Position numbers and translations under genes: made by a program
Notes under the pieces: model-generated
The model's database searches: none
What the model saw: only the letters and a program-made list of their open reading frames with translations
What the model was told of the DNA's origin: nothing
Part shown: positions 1-6,684 of the stretch, piece after piece
How the letters are laid out: each line of letters begins with the position of its first letter
Numbering within the stretch: the first letter of the stretch is position 1
Source of the DNA: an uncultured Eubacterium sp.
GTDB lineage: Bacteria > Bacillota > Clostridia > Peptostreptococcales > Anaerovoracaceae
Reading direction: 5' to 3'
Assembly: GCA_900543485.1 (NCBI GenBank)
Contig: UQRM01000031.1
Location: 1-25,864 of the forward strand
DNA length: 25,864 nucleotides

Positions 1-2
1 CG

Positions 3-107
3 TATATCATTACTGCTGTAGTTTCTGTTATTATTACTGCATTGATTGTATGGTTTGCAGCCGCTTTATACTGCCGCTATCCTCCATGCCCCATATGGCA
101 TGTATAA
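3..107 (+). other. Possible C-terminal end of a membrane protein ORF, fused into kdpE antisense
   Basis: Reading the plus strand from base 3 gives an open frame entering from outside the window. It holds a convincing hydrophobic helix (YIITAVVSVIITALIVW) and then an ordinary-looking tail that stops at 105-107. The tail overlaps the 3' part of the kdpE-like gene in antisense. The helix part lies beyond the point where the KdpE similarity stops, so this may be a gene end joined to kdpE by a rearrangement. It is too short to identify and may also be chance. Confidence 0.25.
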
Positions 108-657
108 TAGACGAATATGTCATTACCTTTCCCGAATGCTCCGATAAGAAAGCAACGATGTTGTATTCTGTCTGGGTAAGGCTTATTTTCTCATCATTTA
201 TCTTCACCTGACGCCGATCGTAGTCGATGCTGAGATCCCTGGCCTTAAAAACTCCTTCAGGCGACACCCTCGCCGCGGCATTGTACCTGGCGTTCCTCAG
301 TGTGGCCCGTATCCTGGCCATCAGCTCCGCAGTCCCGAAAGGCTTCGCTATATAATCGTTAGCACCCATATCGAGAGCCTTCACCTTGTCCGATTCCGCC
401 AGTCTGGCCGACAATACTATGACAGGCGTGATGAAAGACTTCCTTATCTCCTCTATCATATCCATCCCGTCTCTGTCCGGCAAGCCCAGATCCAATATTA
501 CCAGATCAGGATTGTGAGACGCAAACATAGTCATCCCCTGCTCACAGGTGGCTGCCGTCATGACCTGATATCCGTTCATTTCCAATACTGTTTCCACAAA
601 ATCACGGATATTCTCCTCATCTTCGACTATCAATATCCTGTATTTATTATTGCTCAT
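34..657 (-). CDS. kdpE: KdpE-like response regulator, C-terminal wing missing
   Basis: OmpR/PhoB-class response regulator of 207 residues. The receiver domain has the acidic pair near residues 12-13, the phosphoacceptor Asp56 in VILDLGLP and the conserved Lys in YIAKPF. A winged-helix DNA-binding domain follows (about residues 140-207). In the family, KdpE is phosphorylated by KdpD and activates the kdpFABC potassium pump genes. The start codon overlaps the end of the upstream kinase gene by 11 bases and has a GGAGG nine bases upstream, which indicates translational coupling. The usual KdpE C-terminus continues after GS-x-KxLQ with a further helix and wing ending in GVGYR. Here the frame leaves that pattern just after SIKRLQ and stops six codons later, so the recognition helix and wing look incomplete. 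The protein may be non-functional in DNA binding, or a rearrangement has replaced its end. No kdpABC genes are seen in the window. Confidence 0.85.
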   Translation of the reverse strand: MSNNKYRILIVEDEENIRDFVETVLEMNGYQVMTAATCEQGMTMFASHNPDLVILDLGLPDRDGMDMIEEIRKSFITPVIVLSARLAESDKVKALDMGANDYIAKPFGTAELMARIRATLRNARYNAAARVSPEGVFKARDLSIDYDRRQVKINDEKISLTQTEYNIVAFLSEHSGKVMTYSSIIHAIWGMEDSGSIKRLQTIQSMQ

Positions 658-1708
658 CCTGCAAATCCTCCATCTTCAGGAAAAAGCGCACTGTGGCGCC
701 TCTTTCTCCGCTCTCGGCTTCGATGGTGCCGTCATGAGCTTTTATGATGGCGGCGCAAACCGAAAGTCCGATGCCGCTGTTTGTCCTGCCGGCATCTCCA
801 TAACGTTCTCCATATCTCCCGTCTTCTCCCACGAGCGCCCCGATTTTCCCCTCATCTATGCCGCTGCCGTTATCTGACACCTGAAAAACAGCCTTCTCAT
901 CTTCGACCTTTACCGAAAGGATCAACCTCGTCATCCCCTTAGCATGCCGAACGGAATTTTCCATCAAATTCAGCAGGACCTGTTCTATGAGGAGCGCATC
1001 CATAGGGATGCTGATAAAATCTTCCGGCATGGATACTTCCGGCTCTACGCCTGGATAACGTTTCCTGAATTTCATCAGCACCGAATCTATCAATTCCTCC
1101 AGCGGTACGGGAGTTTTGATGACGGACACATTACCGCCGTCGAGTCTGGTGACCGACAGCAGATTTTCAACCATGCGTATGAGCCATTCCGACTCCTCAC
1201 ATATGCCCTTGAGCATTTTCATCTGCTGCTCTTTCGATAGCAGATCATAATTTTCCATGACAGCTGATCCCGCGCCGTATATGGTCGTCAGCGGCGTGCG
1301 TATATCGTGGGAAACGGCTCGCAGCAGATCTGCCCTGACCTTTTCCTTTTCCGCCTCCCGTCTCAGCTCCTCCTGGCGTTTGGTCTTCGTAGCCAACGCA
1401 CTGGTCATCGCAGCGACCAGCAGCATAACGATGCCCGAAAAGATATTTTCCGGCATGGAAACACTGAACTCAAAATACGGGAATGTGAAAGCGAAATTTA
1501 CAGCCAATACACTGAGAAACGCCGCCAGTATCCCCCACTTGTACCCGTCGGTTCCCATGGCGACGATAAACACTGCCAGAACGAAGATGACCGGAGCGAT
1601 AGCCTCCGTGTCAAGGAAATTCTGAATGGAAATAGTGAGTCCGAATGACAATGCCAGGACCACTGTCATCACCACAAAATCTCTTATTTGATTTTTCATT
1701 TCTACCAT
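647..1708 (-). CDS. kdpD: KdpD-like sensor histidine kinase, short form
   Basis: Membrane histidine kinase of 353 residues from the chosen start. Residues about 12-105 form the four-helix KdpD-type membrane domain. HisKA follows with the phosphoacceptor His134 in AVSHDIRTPLT, then the HATPase domain with an N-box (NLMENSVRHA) and the G-boxes DNGSGID and GIGLSV. The large N-terminal cytoplasmic KdpD and UspA-like sensor domains of full-length KdpD (near 900 residues) are absent. I start at 1708 because GGAGGGG lies immediately upstream and a TATAAT promoter lies at 1728-1733, inside the longer reading frame that opens at 1834. The gene overlaps the downstream regulator by 11 bases, so the two form an operon. 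Potassium or turgor sensing is inferred from family membership, and the missing sensor domains make the signal uncertain. Confidence 0.85.
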   Translation of the reverse strand: MVEMKNQIRDFVVMTVVLALSFGLTISIQNFLDTEAIAPVIFVLAVFIVAMGTDGYKWGILAAFLSVLAVNFAFTFPYFEFSVSMPENIFSGIVMLLVAAMTSALATKTKRQEELRREAEKEKVRADLLRAVSHDIRTPLTTIYGAGSAVMENYDLLSKEQQMKMLKGICEESEWLIRMVENLLSVTRLDGGNVSVIKTPVPLEELIDSVLMKFRKRYPGVEPEVSMPEDFISIPMDALLIEQVLLNLMENSVRHAKGMTRLILSVKVEDEKAVFQVSDNGSGIDEGKIGALVGEDGRYGERYGDAGRTNSGIGLSVCAAIIKAHDGTIEAESGERGATVRFFLKMEDLQDEQ

Positions 1709-1727
1709 ATTCCCCTCCAGCACGGAC

Positions 1728-1736
1728 ATTATAACA
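1728..1736 (-). promoter_or_regulatory. Extended -10 promoter of the kdpD-kdpE operon
   Basis: The minus strand reads TGTTATAAT, an extended -10 element, about 20 bases upstream of the kdpD start and just before its GGAGGGG ribosome binding site. No good -35 element is seen at the standard spacing; extended -10 promoters often lack one. Confidence 0.55.
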
Positions 1737-1867
1737 CAGCGAAAGTAAAGATACGGCAAATATTTGCTTTTTTCGTTTCTGAGCACACATGTAGCCGCAA
1801 CGCCGCAAATTTGAACGGTTTTGCGAAAATTCAATACATTAACCGACTCGTATGACCCATTCGCGGC

Positions 1868-1910
1868 AAAAAAATCGAAGGGCGATCCTTAGTCCAGATC
1901 ACTCCTTCGA
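1868..1910 (-). terminator. Intrinsic terminator after pncB
   Basis: On the minus strand an interrupted inverted repeat (TCGAAGG...GATC pairing with GATC...CCTTCGA) is followed directly by seven T. It lies 30 bases past the pncB stop codon and ends the transporter-pncB operon. Confidence 0.85.
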
Positions 1911-1940
1911 AACATGCGGCCTTTCGTGACCGACCCATTC

Positions 1941-3365
1941 TTAAAGCTCTTCTATCATATCATGCTTTAGCTTCCATAGATTATACGAAAGGTCCACGTA
2001 ATATGTCTGCGGGTTCTCAAAGCGCTTCATCTCATCCCACATGGCGTCCAGCTGTTTTGCGCAGTAATCCTTTATCTCTTCGATATCAGGACATCGGTAC
2101 ACACACTTTCCGCCCTCGAAGATCTTCTCTCTCAGATTCTTCACATAGAAATTCCTTATTTTTTTTCTCTTCCATACAGCCTCAGGGTCAAAGATCTCAT
2201 ATTCTTCTCCTTCAGGTATCGTCTCCCCGTCCAGGACGATAACATCCGCCAACGCTCTGTTGCTGTCCTTATCGAAAAGTCTGAAGACGCTCTTGAATCC
2301 CGGATTCGTTATCTTCTCCACATTCTCACTCTTCTTTATCTTCGGTATCATCCTGCCGTTCTTTTCCAGAGCTGACAACTTATACACGCCACCGAAGACT
2401 GGCTCCGAGCCGGCGGTGATGAGACGTTCTCCCACTCCAAAGGAATCCACGCAGGCGCCTTCCGAGATTATATCCCTTATGAGATACTCGTCCAGCGAGT
2501 TGGAAACGACGATGGAACAATCCTCCAGCCCCGCATCGTCCAGCATTTTTCTGGCTTTCTTCGTCAAATATGATATATCTCCGCTATCTATCCTGATGCC
2601 CATCTTCTCCGGCTTCACTTCCTTGAAAACTTTTATTGCTGCCGGTACGCCCGACTTCAGCACATTGTAAGTATCCACCAGCAATGTGCAGTTGGTAGGA
2701 TATATCTCCGCGTATTTTTTGAAAGCCTCATATTCATCATCATACATCTGTACCCAGCTGTGCGCCATGGTCCCCATGGCAGGGATCCCATGATCTCTGT
2801 CAGATATGGTACATGCCGTACCCGCGCAGCCTCCTATATACGCTGCCCGCGCCCCATATATGGCCGCGCTGGCGCCATGGGCTCTTCTCGTGCCGAACTC
2901 CATGACAGGTCTGCCGGCCGCAGCCCTCACTATCCTGCTGGCCTTGGTGGCTATGAGGCTTTGATGATTTATTATCAGGAGTATCATCGTTTCTATGAAC
3001 TGAGCCTGCATCACAGGTCCTCTGACTGTGATTATCGGTTCTCCCGGAAATATAGGAGTACCTTCCGGGACAGCCCATACGTCACATGTAAATTCAAAGT
3101 CCTTCAGATAGCTGAGGAATTTCTCGTCGAAGATCTTCTTGCTCCTGAGGAACTCTATATCTTCATCCGTGAACTCCAGATCCTCCAGATACTCTATCAG
3201 CTGTTCGAGCCCCGCCATTATGGCGTATCCGCCTTCGTCCGGGATCCTCCTGAAAAACATATCGAAATACGCGATGTCGTCTGCCATATCGCTGCAGAAA
3301 TATCCATTGGCCATGGTTATCTCATAAAAGTCAGTCAGCATCGTCAGGTTCAGTTTCTCCTTCAT
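1941..3365 (-). CDS. pncB: Nicotinate phosphoribosyltransferase
   Basis: Cytoplasmic enzyme of 474 residues that joins nicotinate to PRPP, with ATP hydrolysis, to give nicotinate mononucleotide in the Preiss-Handler salvage route to NAD. The N-terminus (LTMLTDFYEITMANGYF), the FGTRRAHG segment, the downstream Gly/Ala-rich region and DTYNVLKSG are all characteristic of the family, and the length fits the longer bacterial NaPRTase group. The gene begins inside the last 35 bases of the upstream EamA-type transporter gene, so the two are co-transcribed and probably translationally coupled. It ends before a strong terminator. I see no truncation or missing core motif. Confidence 0.95.
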   Translation of the reverse strand: MKEKLNLTMLTDFYEITMANGYFCSDMADDIAYFDMFFRRIPDEGGYAIMAGLEQLIEYLEDLEFTDEDIEFLRSKKIFDEKFLSYLKDFEFTCDVWAVPEGTPIFPGEPIITVRGPVMQAQFIETMILLIINHQSLIATKASRIVRAAAGRPVMEFGTRRAHGASAAIYGARAAYIGGCAGTACTISDRDHGIPAMGTMAHSWVQMYDDEYEAFKKYAEIYPTNCTLLVDTYNVLKSGVPAAIKVFKEVKPEKMGIRIDSGDISYLTKKARKMLDDAGLEDCSIVVSNSLDEYLIRDIISEGACVDSFGVGERLITAGSEPVFGGVYKLSALEKNGRMIPKIKKSENVEKITNPGFKSVFRLFDKDSNRALADVIVLDGETIPEGEEYEIFDPEAVWKRKKIRNFYVKNLREKIFEGGKCVYRCPDIEEIKDYCAKQLDAMWDEMKRFENPQTYYVDLSYNLWKLKHDMIEEL

Positions 3366-4254
3366 TTAACCGTTCCTCCATTTTACCTTTCTCTTTTATC
3401 ACTATGCACGATGACGCTATAACTACGGCGCCGCCTATGAACTGCGCCGCGCCTATCGCCTCGCCCAGGAATATCCATCCGAAGAATGTAGCCGTCACCG
3501 GCAGGAAATTTGAAAACATCGCGGATATGGTCGGCCCCAGGACCTTCAGGCTCCTGACTGTGATCATGAATCCCATTCCTGCGCTGACAAATCCCAGATA
3601 CATTATCCCGCCTACTATCTCCGGCGTAAACGTATCTACAGGCGGCATCGTATGTATCGCATACGGTCCAAGTATCAGGATCGTACAGATGAGCTGATTG
3701 AACGCCATCGTCGGGCTCGCGTAATTTCTCGAGATCTTCGCCGTTATGAAATTATATATGTTCCACGATACCACCGCCCCGAAGGCCAGCAGATATCCTA
3801 TAGCTCTGCCCTGCAGCAGTTCCCGAAAATCCGCTCCGATGACGATCCCCACGCCTATCACACATATCAGCACTCCCAACATCATCTTAGCGGTGAATCG
3901 CTTCTTGAATACGACGCGTTCCGCTATGATAGACACAGCCGGTACGAAGGCCAGTATTATGGTGATGATCGACACCGGCAGATAATCCATCGACGAGTAT
4001 TCACAGAAGTAATACAATATCTCTCCTGTCAGAGAGCATATGATAAAAAACGGGATGTCTCTCGGCCTGACGTAGAACTTCCTGTCCTTTATCATCTTAG
4101 CGATGAAGACTACCAGCACACCCATGGTATACTTCAAAAACAACAGATTGAGAGGTTCCAACAGCTCAAGGGCCGATTTTGCCACGATATAATCCAGTCC
4201 CCATGCGCACACCAGCACGCACATCAATAGAAACACCACATTTCTTTCCTTCAA
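3331..4254 (-). CDS. EamA/DMT-family membrane transporter
   Basis: Integral membrane protein of 307 residues with about ten hydrophobic helices arranged as two EamA repeats. The first repeat carries AWGLDYIVAKSALELLEP and the second opens with AFGAVVSWNIYNFITAKI. This is the drug/metabolite transporter superfamily, whose members move small metabolites in or out of the cell. The start is a TTG codon at 4254 with AGGTGG about seven bases upstream. It is the first gene of a two-gene operon and overlaps pncB by 35 bases. Carriage of nicotinate or a related pyridine would fit that context but is only an inference. The charged C-terminal tail is cytoplasmic in many such proteins. Confidence 0.9.
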   Translation of the reverse strand: MKERNVVFLLMCVLVCAWGLDYIVAKSALELLEPLNLLFLKYTMGVLVVFIAKMIKDRKFYVRPRDIPFFIICSLTGEILYYFCEYSSMDYLPVSIITIILAFVPAVSIIAERVVFKKRFTAKMMLGVLICVIGVGIVIGADFRELLQGRAIGYLLAFGAVVSWNIYNFITAKISRNYASPTMAFNQLICTILILGPYAIHTMPPVDTFTPEIVGGIMYLGFVSAGMGFMITVRSLKVLGPTISAMFSNFLPVTATFFGWIFLGEAIGAAQFIGGAVVIASSCIVIKEKGKMEERLNEGETEPDDAD

Positions 4255-4307
4255 ACTTTCACCACCTGATCAAAAATATTGCTGAGATATGATTGCCGTA
4301 GCTCTTC

Positions 4308-4323
4308 TGCGCCTTTAGGCGCA
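4308..4323 (-). promoter_or_regulatory. 5' UTR hairpin upstream of the EamA-family gene
   Basis: A perfect six-base inverted repeat, TGCGCC and GGCGCA around a four-base loop, lies between the promoter at 4332-4360 and the TTG start. No T-run follows, so it is not a terminator. It may stabilise the mRNA; its role is unknown. Confidence 0.4.
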
Positions 4324-4331
4324 TCGTTATT

Positions 4332-4360
4332 ATTATATCATCTCTTCAAAAGGTCTACAA
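4332..4360 (-). promoter_or_regulatory. Sigma-A-type promoter of the EamA transporter-pncB operon
   Basis: The minus strand has TTGTAG (4355-4360), a 17-base spacer and a perfect TATAAT (4332-4337). It lies about 80 bases upstream of the TTG start. Confidence 0.75.
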
Positions 4361-4397
4361 TCATGTTTTGATGTAAAGAAAGCTGCCGCTTCTTAAC

Positions 4398-5043
4398 TGT
4401 CAAGACATTTGTTACACTTTGAGAAATACTCTGCTACTACCTGATGGGGGATTTTGAAGTCCAATACTGTCTTCGCTGTGGCTTCTCTCTACTTTACCAT
4501 TCTGCCACAGTGAATACGGTCTCGTCCTTTTAAACTTCATCTCCTCCTCTTTACTGCTTTTTCAAATGCACTGTCCTTTTCCGTCTTAGCATCGTCATTT
4601 ACGAATTCCGGTTCATTGTCTACCTGGATAGTCTCTATCTTGAATCCCATTCTTTTTCTCAGACTCTTTATGAATTCCTTCATCTCGTATGCACTTTTCT
4701 CTTTTATCCTCTTCAGCTCTTCTTCCGTATATGCATTCGGGCTGTGCTGAGGCTTCCTCGACCTCAACGCAAGGCTCCGAACGCTTCCATCATACTTTCA
4801 TACTTTTCAAGATGTCTGTATACGAACTGCCTGTAGGTGTGATATCTTCTTGCTGCCTTTGTCACTCCATGCTTTAGCGCATATTCATATACGCGCTGGC
4901 GATACTTCATTTCTTCTGTTACCTGTGCCCTTCAGGGTACAATAGCCATGAGGCGATACTCCTTTTGATATGTTTTTTGTGGTGAATTAATTATATCAGA
5001 GTATTCCTCTTTCTTTTTTCTTTTTGTTACATATGTCTTATCA
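4398..5043 (-). mobile_element. Decayed IS481-like insertion sequence remnant
   Basis: The two ends carry an imperfect inverted repeat. TGTCAAGACATTTGTTACA (4398-4416) faces the reverse complement of 5025-5043, with roughly three quarters of the positions matching. A second inner pair, AATACTCTG-like at about 4425-4433 and 4998-5006, is also inverted. Inside lies a broken transposase gene. At about 650 bases the element is much shorter than a typical 1 kb or longer IS481-type element, so internal sequence has been lost. No clear target duplication is seen. Confidence 0.65.
4412..4910 (-). pseudogene. IS481-like transposase, frameshifted and internally deleted
   Basis: The minus strand from 4910 reads as the N-terminal helix-turn-helix of IS481-type transposases (MKYRQRVYEYALKHGVTKAA, then a conserved Tyr-rich segment) and stops near 4775. 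A second frame from about 4767 continues with the linker (SRKPQHSPNAYTEEELKRI). It then jumps directly to the integrase-core segment KIETIQVDNEPEF, where TDNG would be usual, so the first catalytic Asp region is missing. A third frame near 4460-4500 holds QNGKVERSHSEDS, the region of the catalytic Glu. The gene has at least two frameshifts and a large internal deletion, and cannot make an active enzyme. The family assignment rests on these motifs only. Confidence 0.75.
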
Positions 5044-5127
5044 CATTACATTTCTGAAAGCATCGACCGGTGAAGTGAACAGGTCGTGTCAGATATCTGC
5101 CGCGACGAAACATTCCCCGCAGCGGAT

Positions 5128-5375
5128 ATGCCTATTGACTGGATTTTTGAAGCGTATTAGGCATAAATAGCAGATCCGGACCCGCTTTCCCAAAAGCGAT
5201 ATGCCTAATGACAGTTTCTTTTCCTGAGCATTTAGCATTTTTCTTGTAAGAAAACGGCGTAGCTATGCCTAAAAGCAGCATTTTTTCAACGTATTTGGCA
5301 TACCAGTCGGTTGGCAGAATACCAAAACAGGTCAATAATGCCTATTAGACTTCATAAATATATGTATTTTGGCAT
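5128..5375. repeat. Cluster of four 37-38 bp palindromic repeats (ATGCCTA...TNGGCAT)
   Basis: Four related units occur at 5128-5164, 5201-5238, 5265-5301 and 5338-5375. Each opens with ATGCCTA, often followed by WTGAC, and closes with a near-inverted copy (TAGGCAT, TTAGCAT, TTGGCAT, TTGGCAT), so each can fold as a hairpin. Start-to-start distances are 73, 64 and 73 bases, with unrelated 36, 26 and 36-base segments between. Units one and three are most alike, including internally. They are too divergent for a CRISPR array and no cas genes are present. They resemble REP or MITE-type palindromic elements. A 67-residue frame on the minus strand across them looks like chance. Confidence 0.6.
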
Positions 5376-5496
5376 TTTCGATGATATCAACATTCCATCA
5401 TTCAAAGGATCAGGCATACGAACGATGCCACCTGGGATATCGATATTCGCGAAATTGGTAAATACCACCGAAGCATGTGCCTCCGGGAAAGCTATT
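5376..5496. other. Intergenic stretch without a gene
   Basis: No coding frame or promoter is supported here. A short perfect inverted repeat, GGCAT and ATGCC separated by seven bases (5412-5428), echoes the ends of the repeats just to the left and may be a fragment of one. Confidence 0.4.
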
Positions 5497-5498
5497 AC

Positions 5499-5534
5499 AA
5501 AAGAGGTGTCGTTCTGTATCAGATCGACACCTCT
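5499..5534 (-). terminator. Intrinsic terminator after the collagen-like gene
   Basis: A perfect ten-base inverted repeat, AGAGGTGTCG with CGACACCTCT and a 13-base loop, is followed on the minus strand by TTTT overlapping the end of the stem. It lies 35 bases past the stop codon. The plus strand also has a T-rich stretch after the stem, so it could act both ways. Confidence 0.75.
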
Positions 5535-5568
5535 TCTTATTCACCGGGCCAGTGGCATATCAACTCCC

Positions 5569-6549
5569 CTAGTTTTCCAGGAATCCTGCCGCTCTGAGAC
5601 TTGCCAGAAGCTCATTGACCTTGTTCTCTATATCGGTAGTGGAGCTGCTCGGCGAAAGGTCCGTAACGGCCGACGCGGCTGTCGGTGCCGCTCCGGTAGC
5701 TCCGGTCGGGCCTGTCGGCCCGGTAGGGCCAGTTGCGCCGGTGGCGCCTTCTGCTCCTGCGGCTCCTTCCGCACCGGTCGGGCCTGTCGGTCCGGTCGGA
5801 CCTGTTGCGCCGGTAGCGCCTTCCGTCCCTGCGGCTCCTTCTGCACCGGTTGGCCCTGTTGGGCCTGTCGGGCCCGTGGCGCCTTCTGCTCCTGTAGGTC
5901 CGGTTGCTCCCATTGTCCCTGCTATTCCTGTAGGCCCGGTTGCTCCGGCTTCCCCCGTCGGCCCGGTTGGGCCTGTTGCTCCGGTTGGCCCAGTCGGGCC
6001 AGTTGGGCCTGTTGGGCCGGTAGCTCCGGTAGGTCCCGCGATACCAGTCTCCTCAGTAACAGTGACCAGATTGAAATCCGGCGACGTTCCCGGAGTCCCG
6101 GCAGGATTGCTTCTGGCCACCTGGTACAGCGCTCCATTGTAATAAACCATCGCTCCTGCAGCGTAAGCTGTTCCCGGTGTGAATTCGGCTACTGTATCAA
6201 GGCCTGCACCGGCAGCGCCCGTCGGGCCAGTTGGACCTGTTGCTCCGGTCGGTCCGGTTGCTCCTGTAGGCCCCGTCGCTCCGGTAGGTCCGGTTGCTCC
6301 AGCTATCCCCATAGCTCCGGCAGTACCGGTTGCTCCGGTCGGTCCGGTTGGACCAGTTGGGCCTGCCGGACCCGGAAATCCGATAGGCCCTTCAGGCCCC
6401 ATCGGCCCCTGCTCGCCTCTTGGTCCTCTCGGACCCGGACAACCCCTCGGGCCTGTCGGACCTGTCGGGCCGGTAACACCTCTGTTGCAGCAGCTATTAT
6501 TGTAATTACCGCAGCAGCAGTCGTTATTGTTGGAATTATTAAAAAGCAT
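5569..6549 (-). CDS. Collagen-like (Gly-X-Y) surface protein with an internal non-collagen module
   Basis: Protein of 326 residues, mostly Gly-X-Y triplets rich in GPT and GAT, in two blocks (about residues 25-112 and 170-285). The N-terminus is Asn- and Cys-rich ([15 protein letters not shown]), which could support disulfide anchoring. Between the blocks is a roughly 55-residue module containing [19 protein letters not shown], similar in style to chitin/carbohydrate-binding (ChtBD3-like) modules. The C-terminus (about 290-326) is a non-repetitive helix, [17 protein letters not shown], like the ends of clostridial BclA-type proteins. Known relatives form hair-like filaments on spores or cell surfaces and are O-glycosylated on Thr in the triplets. 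No signal peptide is visible, as in exosporium BclA-type proteins. The start has AAGGGGG upstream. The neighbouring glycosyltransferase is a likely modifying enzyme. Spore location is an inference. Confidence 0.9.
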   Translation of the reverse strand: MLFNNSNNNDCCCGNYNNSCCNRGVTGPTGPTGPRGCPGPRGPRGEQGPMGPEGPIGFPGPAGPTGPTGPTGATGTAGAMGIAGATGPTGATGPTGATGPTGATGPTGPTGAAGAGLDTVAEFTPGTAYAAGAMVYYNGALYQVARSNPAGTPGTSPDFNLVTVTEETGIAGPTGATGPTGPTGPTGPTGATGPTGPTGEAGATGPTGIAGTMGATGPTGAEGATGPTGPTGPTGAEGAAGTEGATGATGPTGPTGPTGAEGAAGAEGATGATGPTGPTGPTGATGAAPTAASAVTDLSPSSSTTDIENKVNELLASLRAAGFLEN

Positions 6550-6640
6550 ATACTTTCCCCCTTATCAGCATCCTCATTGCTGACTGTCATGGATCTCTCA
6601 TCCATACGTCATATCGGCGTCCGTCTCGACGCCCATACTC

Positions 6641-6667
6641 TACCATATGCTTTTTCCCCAATAGGGT
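6641..6667 (-). promoter_or_regulatory. Possible sigma-K-like promoter of the collagen-like gene
   Basis: The minus strand has AC (6666-6667), a 16-base spacer and CATATGGTA (6641-6649). This matches the sigma-K pattern AC-N16/17-CATANNNTA known from Bacillus and Clostridioides mother-cell genes. It lies about 90 bases upstream of the start codon. The motif is short, so chance is possible. Confidence 0.35.
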
Positions 6668-6684
6668 GACACTTTTTCATCCTT

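Noticed and set aside
1709..1834. Longer N-terminus for the KdpD-like kinase (start at 1834)
   Set aside because: The added 42 residues contain the -10 promoter and ribosome binding site of the shorter form and show no KdpD similarity.
5132..5335. 67-residue minus-strand frame across the palindromic repeats
   Set aside because: It has no ribosome binding site and no recognisable similarity, and its sequence is explained by the repeats.
5128..5375. CRISPR array at the spaced repeats
   Set aside because: Repeat copies differ strongly from each other in their interiors, the intervals are unequal, only four units exist and no cas genes are seen.
5311..6669. Long plus-strand frame of 452 codons and other long frames antisense to the collagen-like gene
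   Set aside because: They arise because Gly-X-Y codons lack stops when read in antisense. The products are low-complexity, and the minus-strand frame gives a coherent collagen-like protein with a ribosome binding site and terminator.
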